The translations under genes and the position numbers were made by a program. DNA of 64,000 nt from Bordetella trematum (GTDB lineage: Bacteria; Pseudomonadota; Gammaproteobacteria; Burkholderiales; Burkholderiaceae_B): positions 1 to 64,000 of the forward strand of contig NZ_FKBR01000046.1 of the NCBI RefSeq assembly GCF_900078335.1, in the 5' to 3' direction. Positions within the stretch are counted from its first letter, which is position 1, and every line of letters begins with the position of its first letter. Shown piece after piece: positions 60,827-64,000 of the stretch. Below the pieces are notes generated by a model, which saw only the letters and a program-made list of their open reading frames with translations, did no database searches and was not told the DNA's origin.

Positions 60827-63800
60827 ATGAATCTCGCCAAGTTTTTCATCGACCGACCCATTTTCGCCGGCGTGCTGTCGGTGCTGGTCCTGTTGGCCGG
60901 CCTGCTGGCCATGTTCCAGTTGCCGGTGGCCGAATACCCGGAGGTCGTCCCGCCCTCGGTGGTGGTGCGCGCCCAGTATCCGGGCGCCAACCCGGCCGTG
61001 ATCGCCGAAACCGTGGCCTCGCCCCTGGAAGAGGCCATCAACGGCGTCGAAGACATGCTCTATATGCAGTCGCAGGCCAACAGCGACGGCAACCTCACGC
61101 TGACCGTGCACTTTCGCCTGGGCGTGGATCCCGACAAGGCCCAGCAACTGGTTCAGAACCGTGTTTCTCAGGCGCTGCCGCGCCTGCCGCCGGACGTGCA
61201 GCGCCTGGGCGTGACCACCATCAAGAGTTCGCCCACGCTCACTCTGGTAACCCATCTCGTCTCGCCCGACCAGCGCTATGACCTGACCTATCTGCGCAAC
61301 TACGCCCTCATCAACATCAAGGACCGGCTGTCGCGCCTGGATGGCGTGGGGGAAGTGGTGATGTGGGGCGGCGGCAATTACGCCATGCGCCTGTGGCTGG
61401 ATCCGCAGCGCATCGCCCAGCGCGGCATGACGGCCGGCGACGTGGTGCAGGCCGTGCGCGAGCAGAACGTACAGGTCGCCGCCGGCGTGATCGGCGCGCC
61501 CCCCATGGCTGCCGACGTCGGTCTGCAGATGAACGTACATACGCGCGGACGGCTGCAGACCGAACAGGAATTTGCCGACATCGTGCTCAACACCTCCCCC
61601 GGCGGCGGCATCACGCGACTGGGCGACGTGGCCCGCGTGGCGCTGCAGGCCCAGGACTACGATCTGCGCTCCCTGCTCGACAACCATGACGCGGTCGGCC
61701 TGGCCATCATGCAGGCCCCCGGCGCCAATGCGCTGGAGGTCGCCCGCCAGGTGCGCGAAACCATGCAGGAGCTGGCGCGCGACTTTCCGCCCGGCGTGGA
61801 GTACCGCATCGAGTACGACACCACCCAGTTCGTGCAGTCCAGCATCGAAGCGGTGGTCCACACCTTGCTCGAAGCCGTGGCGCTGGTGGTGCTGGTGGTG
61901 ATTCTGTTCCTGCAGACCTGGCGCGCGTCCATCATTCCGCTGCTGGCCGTGCCGGTCTCCATCATCGGCACCTTCGCCCTGCTGCTGGTGTTCGGCTATT
62001 CGATCAACGCGCTGTCGCTGTTCGGCATGGTGCTGGCCATCGGCATCGTGGTCGATGACGCCATCGTGGTGGTGGAGAACGTCGAGCGCAACATCGCCGA
62101 CGGCCTGTCCCCGCGGGAGGCGACCTATCGCGCCATGCGCGAGGTCAGCGGCCCCATCATCGCCATTGCGCTCACCCTGTGCGCGGTGTTCGTGCCGCTG
62201 GCCTTCATGACCGGCCTGACCGGCCAGTTCTACAAGCAGTTCGCCATGACCATCGCCATCTCGACGGTGATCTCGGCCTTCAATTCGCTGACGCTCTCGC
62301 CCGCGCTCTCGGCCTTGCTGCTCAAGCGCCACGATGCCCCGCAGGACTGGCTGACACGCCAGATGAATCGTTACCTGGGGGGATTCTTCGCGGCCTTCAA
62401 CCGTGTATTCGGGCGCGCCTCGCAACGCTATGGCCAACAGGTGCGCGGCGTGATCGGCCGACGCCGCCAGGCGCTGGGCGTCTACCTGGTCTTGCTGGCG
62501 CTCACCGCCGGCCTGGCCTGGGCCGTGCCCGGTGGCTTCGTGCCCGCGCAAGACAAACAATACCTGGTGGCCTTTGCCCAGTTGCCCAGCGGCGCCTCGC
62601 TGGAGCGCACCGACGCCGTGACCCGGCGCATGACCGACATGGCGCTGAAAGAGCCGGGCGTGCAGAGCGCCCTGGCTTTTCCGGGCCTGTCCATCAACGG
62701 CTTCACCAACAGCGCCAGCGCGGGCATCGTCTTCCTCACGCTCGCCCCTTTTGACGAACGGCGCAGCGACGCATTGTCGGGAGACGCCATCGCGGCCAGC
62801 CTCAACGGCAAGCTCGCCGCCATCAATGAAGCCTTTGTGGCCGTCTTCCCGCCGCCGCCGGTGCTGGGGCTGGGCACGCTGGGCGGCTTCAAACTGCAGA
62901 TCGAAGACCGCGGCGCGGCCGGCTACGCCGAACTGGATCGCGCCACGCGCGCCTTCCTGGAGCGAGCCGCCCGCACGCCCGAACTGGGGCCGGCCTTCAC
63001 CAACCACCAGATCAACGTGCCGCAACTGGAGGTGGACCTGGACCGGGTCAAGGCCAAGCAGCTCGGCGTGGCCGTCACCGATGTATTCGAAACCATGCAG
63101 ATCTACCTGGGTTCGCTCTACGTGAACGACTTCAACCGCTTTGGACGCGTGCTGCAGGTGCGCGCCCAGGCCGATGCGCCGTTCCGCTCCCGGCCCCAGG
63201 ACATCCTCCAGCTGAAAACGCGCAGCGCCAGCGGCGAGATGGTGCCGCTGTCGGCGCTGATGACCGTGCGCGAAACCTATGGCCCCGACATGGTGGTGCG
63301 CTACAACGGGTATACCGCCGCCGATATCAACGGCGGCCCGGCCCCGGGCTACTCCAGCGGCCAGGCGCAGGCGGCCGCCGAGCGCATCGCCGACGAGGTG
63401 CTGCCGCGCGGCATGAAGATGGAATGGACCGAACTGACCTACCAGCAGATCCTGGCCGGCAACGCCGGGCTGTGGGTGTTCCCGATCTCGGTGCTGCTGG
63501 TCTTCCTGGTGCTGGCGGCCCTCTACGAGAGCCTGACCCTGCCGCTGGCGGTCATCCTGATCGTGCCCACCGGCATTCTGGCCGCACTGACCGGCGTCTG
63601 GCTGACAGGCGGCGACAACAATATCTTCACGCAGATCGGCTTCATGGTGCTGGTCGGGCTGTCGGCCAAGAACGCCATCCTGATTGTCGAATTCGCGCGC
63701 GAGCTGGAGCAGCAGGGGGCCACCCCGCGCGAGGCCGCCATCGAAGCCAGCCGTCTGCGCCTGCGCCCCATCCTCATGACCTCCATCGCCTTCATCATGG

Positions 63801-63997
63801 GCGTGCTGCCCCTGGTTCTGTCCAGCGGCGCAGGCGCCGAGATGCGCCACGCGATGGGCGTGGCGGTGTTCGCCGGCATGCTGGGCGTCACCCTGTTCGG
63901 GCTGTTCCTGACGCCGGTGTTCTATGTCGCGCTGCGCAGCCTGGGCCGGCGCCACGCGCCCGCCTCCGCCCTGCCCGCCGCCCCCCACGACGCCTGA
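60827..63997 (+). CDS. RND efflux inner membrane pump (HAE1, MexB/MexF-like)
   Basis: A 1056-residue protein, full length for HAE1 pumps. It starts MNLAKFFIDRPIFAGVLSVL, the first helix, with the conserved SPLEEAINGVEDMLYMQSQA in the porter domain. Proton relay Asp pair lies in AIGIVVDDAIVVVENVERN (transmembrane helix 4); GFxxxx and NAILIVEFARELEQQGATPR are the helix 10-11 motifs. Pumps hydrophobic and amphipathic drugs out. The window ends three bases after its stop, so the outer membrane factor, if any, is outside. Confidence 0.95.
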   Translation: MNLAKFFIDRPIFAGVLSVLVLLAGLLAMFQLPVAEYPEVVPPSVVVRAQYPGANPAVIAETVASPLEEAINGVEDMLYMQSQANSDGNLTLTVHFRLGVDPDKAQQLVQNRVSQALPRLPPDVQRLGVTTIKSSPTLTLVTHLVSPDQRYDLTYLRNYALINIKDRLSRLDGVGEVVMWGGGNYAMRLWLDPQRIAQRGMTAGDVVQAVREQNVQVAAGVIGAPPMAADVGLQMNVHTRGRLQTEQEFADIVLNTSPGGGITRLGDVARVALQAQDYDLRSLLDNHDAVGLAIMQAPGANALEVARQVRETMQELARDFPPGVEYRIEYDTTQFVQSSIEAVVHTLLEAVALVVLVVILFLQTWRASIIPLLAVPVSIIGTFALLLVFGYSINALSLFGMVLAIGIVVDDAIVVVENVERNIADGLSPREATYRAMREVSGPIIAIALTLCAVFVPLAFMTGLTGQFYKQFAMTIAISTVISAFNSLTLSPALSALLLKRHDAPQDWLTRQMNRYLGGFFAAFNRVFGRASQRYGQQVRGVIGRRRQALGVYLVLLALTAGLAWAVPGGFVPAQDKQYLVAFAQLPSGASLERTDAVTRRMTDMALKEPGVQSALAFPGLSINGFTNSASAGIVFLTLAPFDERRSDALSGDAIAASLNGKLAAINEAFVAVFPPPPVLGLGTLGGFKLQIEDRGAAGYAELDRATRAFLERAARTPELGPAFTNHQINVPQLEVDLDRVKAKQLGVAVTDVFETMQIYLGSLYVNDFNRFGRVLQVRAQADAPFRSRPQDILQLKTRSASGEMVPLSALMTVRETYGPDMVVRYNGYTAADINGGPAPGYSSGQAQAAAERIADEVLPRGMKMEWTELTYQQILAGNAGLWVFPISVLLVFLVLAALYESLTLPLAVILIVPTGILAALTGVWLTGGDNNIFTQIGFMVLVGLSAKNAILIVEFARELEQQGATPREAAIEASRLRLRPILMTSIAFIMGVLPLVLSSGAGAEMRHAMGVAVFAGMLGVTLFGLFLTPVFYVALRSLGRRHAPASALPAAPHDA

Positions 63998-64000
63998 CAT

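Noticed and set aside
59651..64000. A 1449-codon open frame on the minus strand opposite the RND pump genes
   Set aside because: It is the antisense shadow of two well-supported genes in GC-rich DNA. Its translation is rich in His, Gly, Ala and Gln with no domain.

Overview
The window looks like chromosomal DNA of a Bordetella/Achromobacter-type betaproteobacterium (Alcaligenaceae). Three Bug-type (tripartite tricarboxylate transporter) solute-binding proteins, many LysR regulators sitting beside small catabolic operons, and uniformly GC-rich coding sequence from about 13.5 kb onward all fit that group. This is inferred from gene content and protein style; no rRNA or intact tRNA gene is present to confirm it.

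Layout. 1-13.5 kb is accessory DNA. It starts with an IS3-family end, a PD-(D/E)XK nuclease-like gene with a 56-residue partner, and a 20-base copy of a tRNA-Leu(CAA) anticodon/variable-loop sequence that looks like an integrase attachment core. Between about 3.7 and 13.5 kb lies a patchwork bounded by shortened repeats of the 3' end of a FUSC-family membrane protein gene (full gene at 13500-14624; fragments at 3684-3842 and 9752-9943). It holds an IS3-family element (3843-5092), a compact AT-richer operon at 5228-8968, two decayed IS3 transposases (9214-10806) and a glutathione transferase/tautomerase operon with its LysR regulator (10956-13236).

The 5228-8968 operon is the most interesting part. 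A well-initiated 44-codon ORF is followed by a radical SAM/SPASM protein with an unusual N-terminal domain resembling the glycine-rich-domain-protein family, then an MFS exporter and a SAM methyltransferase. This is the architecture of a RiPP (modified peptide) pathway: precursor, maturase, exporter, tailoring enzyme. The maturase frame is cut by one in-frame TAG codon just before its SPASM part, so the system may be recently inactivated or read through. I do not recognise it as a described class.

13.5-64 kb is core-like metabolism: an acyl-CoA dehydrogenase and an NADP-dependent oxidoreductase/MarR pair; a long operon coupling a polyamine-type ABC importer to a CoA ligase, enoyl-CoA hydratase and AcuI-type reductase under a TetR regulator; a glycosyltransferase/TetR pair; several Bug-protein clusters with an aldolase, an HMG-CoA-lyase/CoA-transferase pair and an M81 peptidase; an exported esterase; small exported proteins and an SSB-like protein; an alcohol dehydrogenase and an MHS transporter; a DeoR-controlled ABC importer with a HAD phosphatase and a metallophosphodiesterase; a single-polypeptide BrnT-BrnA toxin-antitoxin fusion; a potassium channel; a phytanoyl-CoA dioxygenase-like protein; an AI-2E family protein; and an RND efflux pump with adjacent LysR regulator.
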